From a virus, in IMG/VR virus record IMGVR_UViG_3300042691_025331, positions 1 to 34,343 of that record: a DNA stretch of 34,343 bases, one strand, 5' to 3'. The notes beneath the pieces are model-generated. The model saw only the letters and a program-made list of their open reading frames with translations, did not search any database and was not told where the DNA came from. Of the stretch, positions 17,101 to 23,112 are shown piece after piece; positions within the stretch are counted from its first letter, which is position 1, and each line of letters starts with the position of its first letter. The position numbers and the translations under genes are program-made.

Positions 17101-20100
17101 TGATTACTGGCTCTTTTTGGCGGCTGGAAAATTCCCTTACTGCTTCTACGTTGTTTGTTTGAACAAGAACATGACTCAGGGTGTTTGCGAAGTCCGCCAG
17201 CATTGGCTCTACGGCGACTGCGGATTCGAGCCTAGACTCAACAATCATCGAAAGTTTCTCCAGCCTGCCGGACCTGTCTTTCGGAATGACGATGGCGGCG
17301 GTGACGCCTCCGCTTTCGTTAGGGAAATAAACAAACTCGGAATCTTTTTCAAATGCCTCGTTAAATGAGAAAATCGCTTCCATCAACCTGATGGCCTCCC
17401 TGTTGAATTGCTCGGACTTCAGAATGTCTTTTCTGTCCAATTTGCTAACGATTCCCTTTAAGGCATTAACATAATCAGTCCTTCCGACAGAACGTTCCAA
17501 CGCCTTGGCAAAAGAGTCTTTCTCCTTGAGGTCAATTCCTTGAAGTAAGCCGGAAGATGACGCCTCATAAACATCCGCGTCTCCTTCGGTTGCAGTAAAG
17601 TGCTTTCTTAGCGGCTCGTTAGTTTCAAACAGACGTTTTCTGGCTTCAATCTCAGACGATTTTGTCAGACCCTCTGCAAACCCTTTGCCGCCCTCCTTCA
17701 AGGCTTTGATGAGCCCAGCCAAGGCAAGGTAGTTCAATCTTACGCCCGCTCCTGTGTCTGCGTTGTTAGGCTCGGACAGGAAAGACCCGAAGATTGCCGA
17801 GGCCGCACTGAACTGACTGTGAAGGTCCTCGAACCTAGTGTTGATTAGGTTTTGAATCTTGTTCTCAAGTCCCCTTGGTCCAATGTCCCGGATGAGGCCA
17901 TCCAAGTCCAGAAAGATGGTAGGAAGCCCGGTATCGGTATCAATCTTCAGGGCGGCGTACTCGCCATGCTGGTCGATTGATTGAAACCTGCCAAACGCAC
18001 CTTTGCCACCGGCGGTAGATGGGACTATGACCACATCAGAGGCACTTCTGATTGGCGAATTTACCTTCCTGAGGAACTCATTAACCTTGGCACCACCGTC
18101 GGAAAGCAGGTCTGCGTATCTTGGGAATCTGTCTGCGATGTAAGGCCTGTCCTCTTTGCTGTATTCTTTGGTCCAGTTTCCGTCCTTGTCCTTCCAAGCG
18201 GAATCCCTGACTTTGAGCAACGTGGAAGCCAGATTGCTTACGAGTTCCTGATTAACTTCGACGTAATTGCCGTCCTTATCATAGCCGCCTACCGAAAGGC
18301 GGACACCGTTTTCGTAAGACGCCTTCTTTCTTTCTGAGAACTTTCCGAACGTACGTTCTTCGATTTTTTCAGGCCTGCTCACCTTGGCGTCCTCCATAGC
18401 CACCGGGGCGGGCATGATGTCTGCCTCGTCCAACTTGGTCAGGTCCTTGTTGGCCGCTTTGATGGCCTTCTTGGCGGAGTCGTAAATGCCGACCATCACC
18501 CCGAACGGGTTAAACAATTTGAACTTCCTGTTGGCTTCGGAGATTTCGTAGCCCTGAGCGTTACGCAGTCTGTTCTGGTTCTGGCCGTGGATAGCGAAGC
18601 CGCCGACGGAGTAATTGCGTCTGAGGCCCTCGTAGGACCTGCCGTGGTGGTACGGCATGGGCTTGGCCGGGATTCGCTCGGCACCGACAATCAACTCCAG
18701 TTTCATGGAGTGAATCGGGTAGTCAGGGTTCTCCGGGTTGCTGGAGTAGCCCTCACGCGGGACGTTGATGTAGGACTCGTCGGCACGCTTTCTGCCACCG
18801 AAGGTCTCGTACATGGCGTCACGCACGGCTTCGGCCTTGGAACCGAACTCAGCCCTGAACAGTTCCGCGGACGGCACTCTGGTGGCCGGGTCGGACATCA
18901 TGTTCGTCAGGTACTTGTCGAACATCGAACTGTAATGCTCGGCGGAGGTGAACAGCCTGCTAATGTCGGCTCTCTGCCACAGGCGAATCTTGCGTCTGTG
19001 GATGGCCATGTAATCGACGACCGTGGCCACGGCACCGCCCTTCGGGGCCCGCAGAGGCTTGCCGTTGGAGTCGGTGGTCCTGAGGGTCATCTTCAACTCG
19101 AACGGAACGTACACGCGGTAAGTGACCGGGACGTCGTTGCCGAGCAGACGCTGGAAGAAGCCGTCCTTCTTGATTCTGTGGCTGTCGCCCCAGTAGAAGG
19201 AAGCCATGATGTTGCCTTCGGAGAAGCCGCTGGCCTCCCAACGCTTCATCGTGTCACGCATGCCCTTGGCGGTCTCGACCGAGTGGGCGTCGAGGACACC
19301 GGCCGCGAGAAGGGCGTCATAAGCCTCGTCCTTCATCTCATACATGTCGATGGACTTGTTGCCGTGCTCATCAAACATGACGTCAGGTCGAACGTCCTCA
19401 GGAAGTGAGTCGATGACGGCGAACGCCTTCTGGGCGTTCTTGGTGAACAACTCGTTCTGCTCCTTGGTGCCAAGGATGGTGGCCTTGTTGCCGCTGATGT
19501 TGAACAGGTACTCCTTGCCGTATCTTCTGGCCTCGATGGCCTGACGTTCGGGGGAGAGGCCTCCGATGGATTGCGTCTCGCCGGTTCTAGCCTCGTTGAT
19601 GAGGGTCTTGACGAGTCCCTCCATGGCTTCGTGGCGGTAGTACTTACCGCCGTCGTAAACTTCCGCTTGGATGGTAGGAGTCTGGTCTTTTCCGAAATAC
19701 TCACCAACTCTTGCACGGATGCCCGCAAGTTCGAGGTGAGTGACTTGCTTTGCGAAAACCTCGTTTCTCAGTTGCTCCATGACGAGCCTGATTGGCTTCG
19801 TCTTTCCCTCGAACGGGATGTTGTACAGATTGGTGTGCAGGAACAAGGACTCGGAGTACTTGGCTATTGTCTCCTCGAAGATGTACCTGCCGATAATGTC
19901 GCTTTTAACGACGCCAATGGTTGCGTCCGTGTCGGTAAGACCATTCCATTCCCTGTTCAGCCAATACCTAGGTCCGGACGTCTTGGCGTCGTTTCGGACG
20001 GTATCAAGGAGCGATTCGACGCTACGGTAAACCTCGTCGTACCTTTGCTTGCCAATCTCGTTGGCGATGTCGATAGGCGAGCGTCCTTCCCTTTGAGACC

Positions 20101-22135
20101 TAGCAACAACTTCAGCACCATAAGGGCTACCGCTATCTACCAACTGCTCGGTGATGATGCGTCTAACGGCACCGTCGATAAGCATCCTGTCGTCTCCGAA
20201 GATACCGGCGTTCTTCTCATGCCCGATGAGTTGCCTGACGTATTCCCCGGTTTTACCCTTCAGCCCAAGCGAATGGATTGCGACGTGCGAAAGGATTTCG
20301 TGGCCTACGTCTGCCGGGCGGTATTGAGCCTCGTTGAGAAAGAGGAAAGCCCTGTCTCCGGCCGCCATGAACATCCCCTTGGTCGTTGATTTTGGGTCAA
20401 ACAACGGCTTTGCGACGTAGTTCTTGCTGATAAGCAAGTTGTTAAATTCAGAGACGCTACCCTTGAAGAAAACTGTTCTAGCCTTGTCCGCATCAGACAG
20501 GGCAAGCCATGCGGTCTGAAGTGCGAATCTGGTATTCGCCGAAATCTTGGTGGACTTGAGTGCGTCGACGTCGGCCAGAATCTTTCTGGTCATGCTGGCA
20601 AACTCGCCGTTCTTGCTTTCGGTCGTCGGCAGGAAGTTCCTGTCGAAGTTCTCGATGACGTTGGCGTAGTGGAATCCGCCGTTGATGTTGGCCCAAGTGT
20701 GGCGGAACGCACCGCTGTAACCGCCCCAGACCATGCCGGTCGCGGCACCGCCCACGGCACCACGCATCTGGTCGTTCATGTAACCAAGACCACCGAAGAT
20801 AAGGGCGTCCTTGTAGGCGTTCTTCAGTCCAGCGGTGGACATCTGGAGGAACGGGTCGACAATAACGTTGGCCGCTTTGGCCGCGTAACGGGCTGAAGGC
20901 GACAGATTCTTGGACGAAGCCAGACGCTCAAGGACCGTAAGGCCGTTGATTTCGCTGACAGGAATCGAGCCACTGGCTCGCTGAAGGATGGTATCACCAA
21001 GTTCCTGCAACAACTCAGACGAGGTTCGGACACCAAGCGAGCCGATGAATCCTACGGTCTGCTTTGCACCGACCGCCTCGGTGGCGTTCATAGCCGTCAT
21101 GACTGCGGCGTTCTCGACCTCTCTGGCGACATAGCCGCTACGTTGTGCGATAGACTCGACGGTGCCGCCGAACACGGACTCTGCCGCCGTGGCGATAGGT
21201 TGGAGGGCCTTGCCAGCACCATAGGCCACGTTGCCCACTACGGTCTCAGAGAATCTGCTGGCCATGTTCTCGAAGTCCTTGGAGACCTTGGCCATGGTCA
21301 TGCCAATCTTGCTGATTCTGCTGGCGTTGGCCTGCAATCTCATGGCCTTCCCGGCACCAGCCGCGATAGCACCCGCCGTCGAAGCACCACCCGTGAACGG
21401 AGCCGCAATAAGAGACGGCAGTTCAAGGCCCATGAAGGCCATGGCGTGGGCAATCTTCGGGTTGACCATGCCCCTGAGGTTCTGCTTGGCCTCCTCGCTG
21501 AGGTTCAGGGACGAGAACTGCTCAAGCAGGGTCTCGTCGCCTTGGGACATCAGGTGGGAGTGATACAGGAACTTTCTGGCCTCGTTCCACTGCTGGGCTT
21601 CCTCCTTCCAGTCCTTGCTCAACTTGCCGTGCATGACGGCACCGATAAGCGACCTGAGGTTGAAGAAGATAGAGTCAGGGTTTTCGGACTGGGCGGCGAT
21701 GCCCCACATGTCTCTTAGGCCTCTGGCGGCACCCTCGACCGTACTGTAAGCCGTCTTGGCCATCCCGGTAGGGGTAAGGCCGTTCTCGATGACGCCTTCG
21801 GCAAGGCCGACCGGAATCTTGGCGATTTCACCGGCCGCACCCATGAACATGTCAAGGTAGTCGGTATGACGCTTCTGAAGTGCCGTACGTACGGCCTTCC
21901 AGTTCTCCTCCGCGTCAGGAGCGTCAAGGTCGATGCCAAGACCGGGATTCTCCTCGTAGAACTTGGCGACCTCCTCTGGGTCGTCTACGTTCGCTACTGC
22001 GAAAGAGCCGTCTGCCTGTTGTTCAAGCGACGGCCCGAGGTCGAGGCGTTTGCCAGCCTCCAGATACTGCTGGGCGAAGAACGCCGCTTCGTTTCTGTCT
22101 GGTTGCTGGTTGGTGAGGTCTAGTTCGTCGGCCAT
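5105..22135 (-). CDS. Giant polyvalent protein (5676 aa), putative virion ejection protein
   Basis: A single uninterrupted frame of 17 kb, far longer than known internal ejection proteins such as T7 gp16 (about 1.3 thousand residues) or the N4 virion RNA polymerase (about 3.5 thousand). Hydrophobic, glycine/alanine-rich stretches lie near residues 230-265 and 450-475. HEILSH at 612-617 looks like a metallopeptidase zinc site. LHEVQHAIQ around 2152 belongs to a domain common in phage polyvalent proteins. A third hallmark module is spread over about 4280-5210. VFYGTAGG near 3483 faintly recalls ADP-ribosyltransferases. Polyvalent proteins are packed in phage particles or moved with conjugative elements and act on the recipient cell. 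Its position after six ejection-like genes and before the holin supports a virion protein injected with the DNA. The ATG overlaps the previous stop (TAATG). Catalytic roles are inferred from motifs only. Confidence 0.85.
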   Translation of the reverse strand: MADELDLTNQQPDRNEAAFFAQQYLEAGKRLDLGPSLEQQADGSFAVANVDDPEEVAKFYEENPGLGIDLDAPDAEENWKAVRTALQKRHTDYLDMFMGAAGEIAKIPVGLAEGVIENGLTPTGMAKTAYSTVEGAARGLRDMWGIAAQSENPDSIFFNLRSLIGAVMHGKLSKDWKEEAQQWNEARKFLYHSHLMSQGDETLLEQFSSLNLSEEAKQNLRGMVNPKIAHAMAFMGLELPSLIAAPFTGGASTAGAIAAGAGKAMRLQANASRISKIGMTMAKVSKDFENMASRFSETVVGNVAYGAGKALQPIATAAESVFGGTVESIAQRSGYVAREVENAAVMTAMNATEAVGAKQTVGFIGSLGVRTSSELLQELGDTILQRASGSIPVSEINGLTVLERLASSKNLSPSARYAAKAANVIVDPFLQMSTAGLKNAYKDALIFGGLGYMNDQMRGAVGGAATGMVWGGYSGAFRHTWANINGGFHYANVIENFDRNFLPTTESKNGEFASMTRKILADVDALKSTKISANTRFALQTAWLALSDADKARTVFFKGSVSEFNNLLISKNYVAKPLFDPKSTTKGMFMAAGDRAFLFLNEAQYRPADVGHEILSHVAIHSLGLKGKTGEYVRQLIGHEKNAGIFGDDRMLIDGAVRRIITEQLVDSGSPYGAEVVARSQREGRSPIDIANEIGKQRYDEVYRSVESLLDTVRNDAKTSGPRYWLNREWNGLTDTDATIGVVKSDIIGRYIFEETIAKYSESLFLHTNLYNIPFEGKTKPIRLVMEQLRNEVFAKQVTHLELAGIRARVGEYFGKDQTPTIQAEVYDGGKYYRHEAMEGLVKTLINEARTGETQSIGGLSPERQAIEARRYGKEYLFNISGNKATILGTKEQNELFTKNAQKAFAVIDSLPEDVRPDVMFDEHGNKSIDMYEMKDEAYDALLAAGVLDAHSVETAKGMRDTMKRWEASGFSEGNIMASFYWGDSHRIKKDGFFQRLLGNDVPVTYRVYVPFELKMTLRTTDSNGKPLRAPKGGAVATVVDYMAIHRRKIRLWQRADISRLFTSAEHYSSMFDKYLTNMMSDPATRVPSAELFRAEFGSKAEAVRDAMYETFGGRKRADESYINVPREGYSSNPENPDYPIHSMKLELIVGAERIPAKPMPYHHGRSYEGLRRNYSVGGFAIHGQNQNRLRNAQGYEISEANRKFKLFNPFGVMVGIYDSAKKAIKAANKDLTKLDEADIMPAPVAMEDAKVSRPEKIEERTFGKFSERKKASYENGVRLSVGGYDKDGNYVEVNQELVSNLASTLLKVRDSAWKDKDGNWTKEYSKEDRPYIADRFPRYADLLSDGGAKVNEFLRKVNSPIRSASDVVIVPSTAGGKGAFGRFQSIDQHGEYAALKIDTDTGLPTIFLDLDGLIRDIGPRGLENKIQNLINTRFEDLHSQFSAASAIFGSFLSEPNNADTGAGVRLNYLALAGLIKALKEGGKGFAEGLTKSSEIEARKRLFETNEPLRKHFTATEGDADVYEASSSGLLQGIDLKEKDSFAKALERSVGRTDYVNALKGIVSKLDRKDILKSEQFNREAIRLMEAIFSFNEAFEKDSEFVYFPNESGGVTAAIVIPKDRSGRLEKLSMIVESRLESAVAVEPMLADFANTLSHVLVQTNNVEAVREFSSRQKEPVIKPIVAKTYFVRPKEVVANLGFDSSGVLKSSIVQREKGYPSSVAGVLSGGAHYVMAVTRNAKGEYQKNYLGGFVGITTDVSMADRDSVRNLSKEIFKGGVRVGSIDMVSMLEGLGALPSEGFMRDNKPAELTAIMAMHQMPENAKAIESAYDSIIQNPNVTTNDKVAFFNLIDRLAAESKNDMVMEFVEDVRAGVMAHEGMTFKSQSPADIQYNNAWGRAKVAYALSRHYAIPTEDGTVGHAALVESRVTRMLRATGRADESSISQYRLMLEKMSKSYKDFDVLSDQYRLSVGDLSVVDDFAKRDELKAKGLVSEITFNGKTINVFEFSDAGASLNLAKAANRPHILPFLNTPDPEGAFSDYAAAVRRRLTLPPEQRYISDNIILGEAKLGDIFDHPELYKYYPEFRDIRVHFKDFHGGRHVNAGGTSVIELGLRSFAATELNLPAEQMGTIFNNREALRSQWIKDNPLSSIILHEVQHAIQLKHGWIGNDIQLNAIPQKVAAHAFGNLLGIKTSLALKSDLIKSLKEPDIMMKGGRFIELRETDKAANSEAELLTRMVEASKSPVIRSLKANAKPLMVSAARNFAEFILSEHELGNVSDAMAKKAMELHFDAKFAGDLTAVIDVYQRLADFRRDSILTMPNYSIRMHDNMQFRTAFNALGLVSTFDILDAAMPTEAAALLMESISNYKDMSYVMAPVEKMARETEQRRGKTEAELTAEPRVATDDNVKDPVLKIIRNAMDMSKLGSDRDMVKNISQHGIAPVILQSVGGLGETDVTDSRVLTIMGKAVLMHGIADMANETLDILNRVAVRTNGWQVDKNGRMTLTTGTHILKGVTGEQFAKNLKQVFGEENVPSTSGGNEITIPGNVMASEGHTYTIEDLAILGGAVVESSSVFTVGNSAIDAVMAPHFPAYFRGSDVMELMRKSGIATEDAMAVAKVAKIAEAFSDVTLTKNDLINLMAVNHSQFVMPTQMESSKGSPIVRAGEVLANAVATASGEKRRSLVLSEEGRPFMSSATGSAEYATHSSSFAVGYFGVNGQRIVFETGDTPKWVLDLGQEAVEKWAQISANIGNRLKERDRNAFIGDAELRNKTVERLNREFHAKASLIEPIVNEAIKSISESANIGRLDKLKMAFMLMDDIERANMVMVSHEIMPKHPANISLIGEGTAYNFMTPHGHLGYGLSNLPKRAGGKEGALLAIGGTGAEEPFTGHLPSRSEINAPLLQLSLFNPSAVSLADAVGHATSTIHVGVSPITTIEAGSRPTMFSGLKGYEPSIAKTVLSTLSPRNVDYSIKEQIVEQAVIKREARLREIADQKESLRSIMKGDRDYVLDEHATLTAEQAETLFESLINETLSLGRDQLIMDRIANSELFTEYYNADRNLSIGSRGMQVDVVGRREGFPVAGQGTIAISNAQGRVIGDSLVVDVEQVSPSLTADSYFASSGMTMRLVPLEIRRRYVKGKTYQDLSLAIALFGSIADTGDTEKPQSRATDRLSIVGEVALELSGDDKFGGQSSYTVVRDSGLAHVVGGNAVLVVGNLMEAGLASGNMKNYVSANSGRIQEIFGNQNNLFSKPSTSLGQKISANEQGGTIRVNNRTVGLAAAFPLSVMLKHGFMDFWEKDNELSLNVPAAFRGVEYKFLTSDEGLAEFKTGVLVPETDAMLDAFMAKLDTHAIDTMVGELSTNQNARTVADLMAYMNLHEVLSKDISEPIAKLGDKQLKHSVDFALATSAHYNAKIHAALADDIAGFSPAMTKDYVRVISEAIKTKDFWIGFFSQPRAANQMETYIPRANDSSLFFSRHSKSEERVPVFYGTAGGNNLYRTNVKNGHSVDNISYVETSASGLQTFGENKIGIDDPSWTTAYGENSYNKAIGVGGPVISAMSRPMGFAIPQEIKIGQFEEFNASSLMLLGRDERTTTGGRAVFSESMPVTKAVQEVGGKIKALPNPSYLSNGTRRTLMVNQIADMAKKLGVEKVSIQPARYTATSRPDALLYSLRTSADVANVAGRSGFGMSTAFTTGFNFGVRRSVENRPSTGFSWNRLEDGRILVNFSPDTNVIAGGDRAYSAVNRKHDIGINLSRVLGYNHDFGGIITPQDPRYQATMAGMGFSYGTGRALRDSQRIIGYAANHMLGHLPFFDANGAIDQALIRHYRRSIAADLRKAVVGPVYAERLLTDQTAAGLRGAGLVAREMETAYRNANTEISPVLGPSGNIEGITNFMSGNGGIISGLKNDYGYVSFVLPKDATIEQFQRAIMAYYMIASERSNADMFSEAGVFNAKSKFLTQNYTWNRSGTYVDMMTAKLKQTAIEDAGRDMSVRDFSAIEKMSDQSGGGNLVGNRYASLLAKIHERDPLFISGVEQAFQMMTSSDKGYHMPLAEQNLRKSGDRLAIIRAMFPGRPELEQFAWDNADSMNLSVVAPSRGSGNKSWLVGYDKVVGYDSAGMPIKERVVRSHRSEADARQFANSVAKSGILAEHVKMLSLETDATIQKLPSDPNVGAEIYQPLRLNEAAIEGPAPILTEDSTYAVGNFAKTFATEAEAKAFQKMVLESEAITGKAPQPGTVRLSTGDLLAMERDLKERIGFSTMGSPLQFASTAMNAIVRGGDKNRQFKDKATGLQWYEMLTFNGVGKQEMRVVGLAQFLYDHRTVTLSRQEVAEYIYAMYPITGRRSIAERGTSGSSDGRIPDTKNPLGAARAMAHQYKLMHHDMFAKLKALEESAADGDKPQLAAFVEALKARHLDAFKKALSEFYSADKVDEMFPSYSHVYEAFSLDREMLKISGPLMEIYREGFNDMIRSMPQEQLNLAAGVELLLPDPRGHYDQQNVRPGYLRPLEAPASTESLEINGNKVFTNETGTRDWAEYSSAASNPYQVDVLFGRVEVDAKEYEKYTNAIKGRIQATTDAAEAQRLQSMLASAHRTYEFRKHAAQKSRQNGHWNTGDGTMQYTHLRYSGVIALAESLPNPDPLELVDSVNHTSYAGEHGAGQFVTLIEELQSDPYQRATFGPPKDAEQMSASDFKQAEAFGLIPELKAINKELSVFEVSTDSKMVPVRWNYDWPRTNNTKVIHHAIIAPLFFSRLSLPEKHMVLRLAIDDGRDLNPSYDIRPESAVMLSKEEASRFGLPQEIRPFELSEVDEASVHEYITGHLLSDQYTADDGSMHAAKLSRTLFPEKTGVVPNLDGKFEYVNYFQSYNRTQKGVGGQIYALLGFMALGDESLHASAERLATVMERGTKHGIDFDAMAYSFLNEFNRRLSENTTLSPSSKEYAKLMAMSMEEMLKQGEINPEHLTRDQKQNRWAKYEMGEHDYASWSQKKFVYYVDALNSPGGSEQYSRYIAMTPVEAVMYDLDRQSKHIAADPSKLANVREAYETSIRRGEDPLMNPGIFLRNIYMFQPESITPELIQKAIQDGYDFSTLNRVDGDMDPAGTGVSGSYLLAFPHEAKTPLGRMLEINAFYAMSSVYQFGGDIKVNELKQKRSELMAKMKLPEPKDYNFPDTIPLGEDNAYRELAVKYYAMRALQAGQNGLVIADARHHRTRYSSLEHMTAMVTLGKGHVYAIGKQNLVIPYVLSKAVEKKAHGDFFGRLVSGEMSSGLRTDGQIEHNGLISFVDGHIAAMAREVLPELPQISSDLTAESFGQSVAGVRVNTPNGQYPLKQVLTEIIGGRRGPAAPEILLELSQQYHGTEQGLDIFKRVAKYVDNPQYLMSNVPVDKTHGYAVNYGAPHWNNLVYYAGLPADFIAKQSHDLFARPVVEMKDGKFNILDPKTGKLLIGGIESQGELRERMAQLSKYLGSVPIVSVFLKQFARVGGYAMEGHLFEGSSAGTMASTKMNEAAYNRFKEKYPDIPLEEARLKMNRARASTEASAADPFGMNTVVGGVDEPATVGKIKSFNQIRKAAEGWQSAPNYGNGTNAVMLHAMGITSASDSLQVAHAVNRMVGFNGPMLIIKPRYQTEAFRKEMLKMVRSGIPLMSVGDLQNPTARIKEAIRVYKFYEDIKPLSTSRTQDEER
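6500..9298 (-). other. Expanded polyvalent-protein module within the giant gene
   Basis: Three blocks, in the order known from smaller polyvalent proteins: residues about 4283-4335 (TGLQWYEML, FNGVGKQEM, GLAQFL, LSRQEVAEYI), about 4620-4680 (GHW, HLRYSG, then IEELQSDPYQR with E4661 to D4666) and about 5173-5207 (ELAVKYYAMRALQAGQNGLVIADARHHRTRY). In typical members these correspond to a W-x-x-x-L, GVK-x-x-E, GL-x-x-x-L block, an EEIQSDWHQ block and a K-x-x-L-x-YA-x-x-x-G-x-D block within about 300-400 residues. Here they extend over about 930. The biochemical activity of this module is not known to me. Confidence 0.6.
15611..15958 (-). other. LHEVQHAIQ domain of polyvalent proteins within the giant gene
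   Basis: Residues about 2060-2175 read LGDIFDHPELYKYYPEFRDI, later GGTSVIELGLRSF, then SSIILHEVQHAIQLKHGW with H2152, E2153 and H2156. The order 'L-x-D-I-x-DHPEL-x-x-x-YPE' followed by 'LHE-x-QHAIQ-x-x-x-G' is a well-known combination in large polyvalent phage proteins. The HExxH triad suggests a zinc metallopeptidase-like fold. I do not assign a domain number. Confidence 0.7.
20156..20338 (-). other. HEILSH metallopeptidase-like site within the giant gene
   Basis: Residues about 600-660 contain PADVGHEILSHVAIHSLG. H612, E613 and H617 give the HExxH zinc motif, and H621 could be a further ligand. Similar 'HE-x-x-x-H-V-A' sites occur in metallopeptidase domains of polyvalent proteins. A role in cutting host proteins, or in cutting this protein itself during maturation or ejection, is inference. 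Confidence 0.5.
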
Positions 22136-23112
22136 TAGAGTTGCTTGGATTTACGAAGGAGTTTCTCGTTGTCGATGGCTCGCTTTTGGCCCTGCGTCTC
22201 AGGCAGGAGGTCGAGACCATTGGCTTGGGCGGTGCTCCTAAGTTTCTCCAGCGTCATAGACCTGACCTGTTTAATCAACTGCATTTCGTTGCCCTTGAAC
22301 CTAGTCCACGTGTGGGAAGCCCGCTGGGGGGTCATGGATTCGACAACGGAAAGGTCGCGGTCGGACACGCCGCCACCAAGGCCCTTGGCCTCGGACATGA
22401 TGCGGGAGAAGTCCAAGAGGATTCTGGCCTCAAGGCCCCGTGCCTTGCTGGAAGCCTCGCTGTACCCGACATTGGTCAGAACAGCGTTCTCCCCGTACAG
22501 TTTTTCGAGGTCTTTCAGGTTCTTCAGAAGGCCTTGGCTGGTTCCGATTAGGGTTCTGAAGCGGTCGGCGTTCTCATCCCCGCCCTTGAACGGGACGTTG
22601 GTGACGCCGTTCTGGCGGGCCAGAAGGTGGACGGGCACCTTGAATGGCTTGCCGTCAGGGCCAAGGCCCTCGCGTTCCCCCTTGGGGACGATACGCATCT
22701 TGACGGTGCCGCTGGGGGCTCTGGGGTCAGTCTTGTCCTGTTCGCCAAGGTCGAAGTCGTACCCGTCATACATCTGGAAGATGTTACGGCCTTCTTTGGA
22801 CGAAATTAGGGACTGGGCGGCACCGAGGTCCCCAATCTTGTTGGCGTAGAACTCGGCGTCGGCAAGGAAGGGGGATGCTTGCTTTTCGGAGCCACCGGAC
22901 GCTCGGCCAGCCATCTGACCCATCTGGGCTCGTTGGGAGGCTGGGGCGAACAAAGGGGCCACCCCAGCAAGCGGGTTCATGCCAGCCTGCTTGTAGGCCA
23001 TGGACTGGGCCGGGTAGTAGCCCTGAGGCTGTTGGGCCTGAGGCTGGACGCCAGCGTTCCCTAGGACGTCCTGCGGGCTTACGCTGAACTCCGGGTCATA
23101 GTCGGCTTCCAT
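22135..23112 (-). CDS. Putative internal virion/ejection protein (325 aa)
   Basis: I do not recognise a family. The N-terminal ~80 residues are low-complexity and rich in Gln, Pro, Ala and Gly (NAGVQPQAQQPQGYYPAQ), probably disordered. A middle part has alternating strands and loops (GTVKMRIVPKGERE, KPFKVPVHLLARQNG), and the C-terminal ~150 residues look helical (LLKNLKDLEKLYGENAVLT, then EARILLDFSRIMSEAKGLGG). The tail is basic (LLRKSKQL). The helical C-terminal part could pack against the giant protein encoded immediately after it; the genes overlap by one base (TAATG), as does the one before. GC content is high here (a hand count at 22321-22380 gives 40 of 60), unlike the next two genes upstream. 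Confidence 0.65.
   Translation of the reverse strand: MEADYDPEFSVSPQDVLGNAGVQPQAQQPQGYYPAQSMAYKQAGMNPLAGVAPLFAPASQRAQMGQMAGRASGGSEKQASPFLADAEFYANKIGDLGAAQSLISSKEGRNIFQMYDGYDFDLGEQDKTDPRAPSGTVKMRIVPKGEREGLGPDGKPFKVPVHLLARQNGVTNVPFKGGDENADRFRTLIGTSQGLLKNLKDLEKLYGENAVLTNVGYSEASSKARGLEARILLDFSRIMSEAKGLGGGVSDRDLSVVESMTPQRASHTWTRFKGNEMQLIKQVRSMTLEKLRSTAQANGLDLLPETQGQKRAIDNEKLLRKSKQL

Noticed and set aside
18587-20389. Further + strand frames of more than 270 residues opposite the giant gene
   Set aside because: Same reasons: antisense shadows with no recognisable domain, no ribosome binding site and no operon context.
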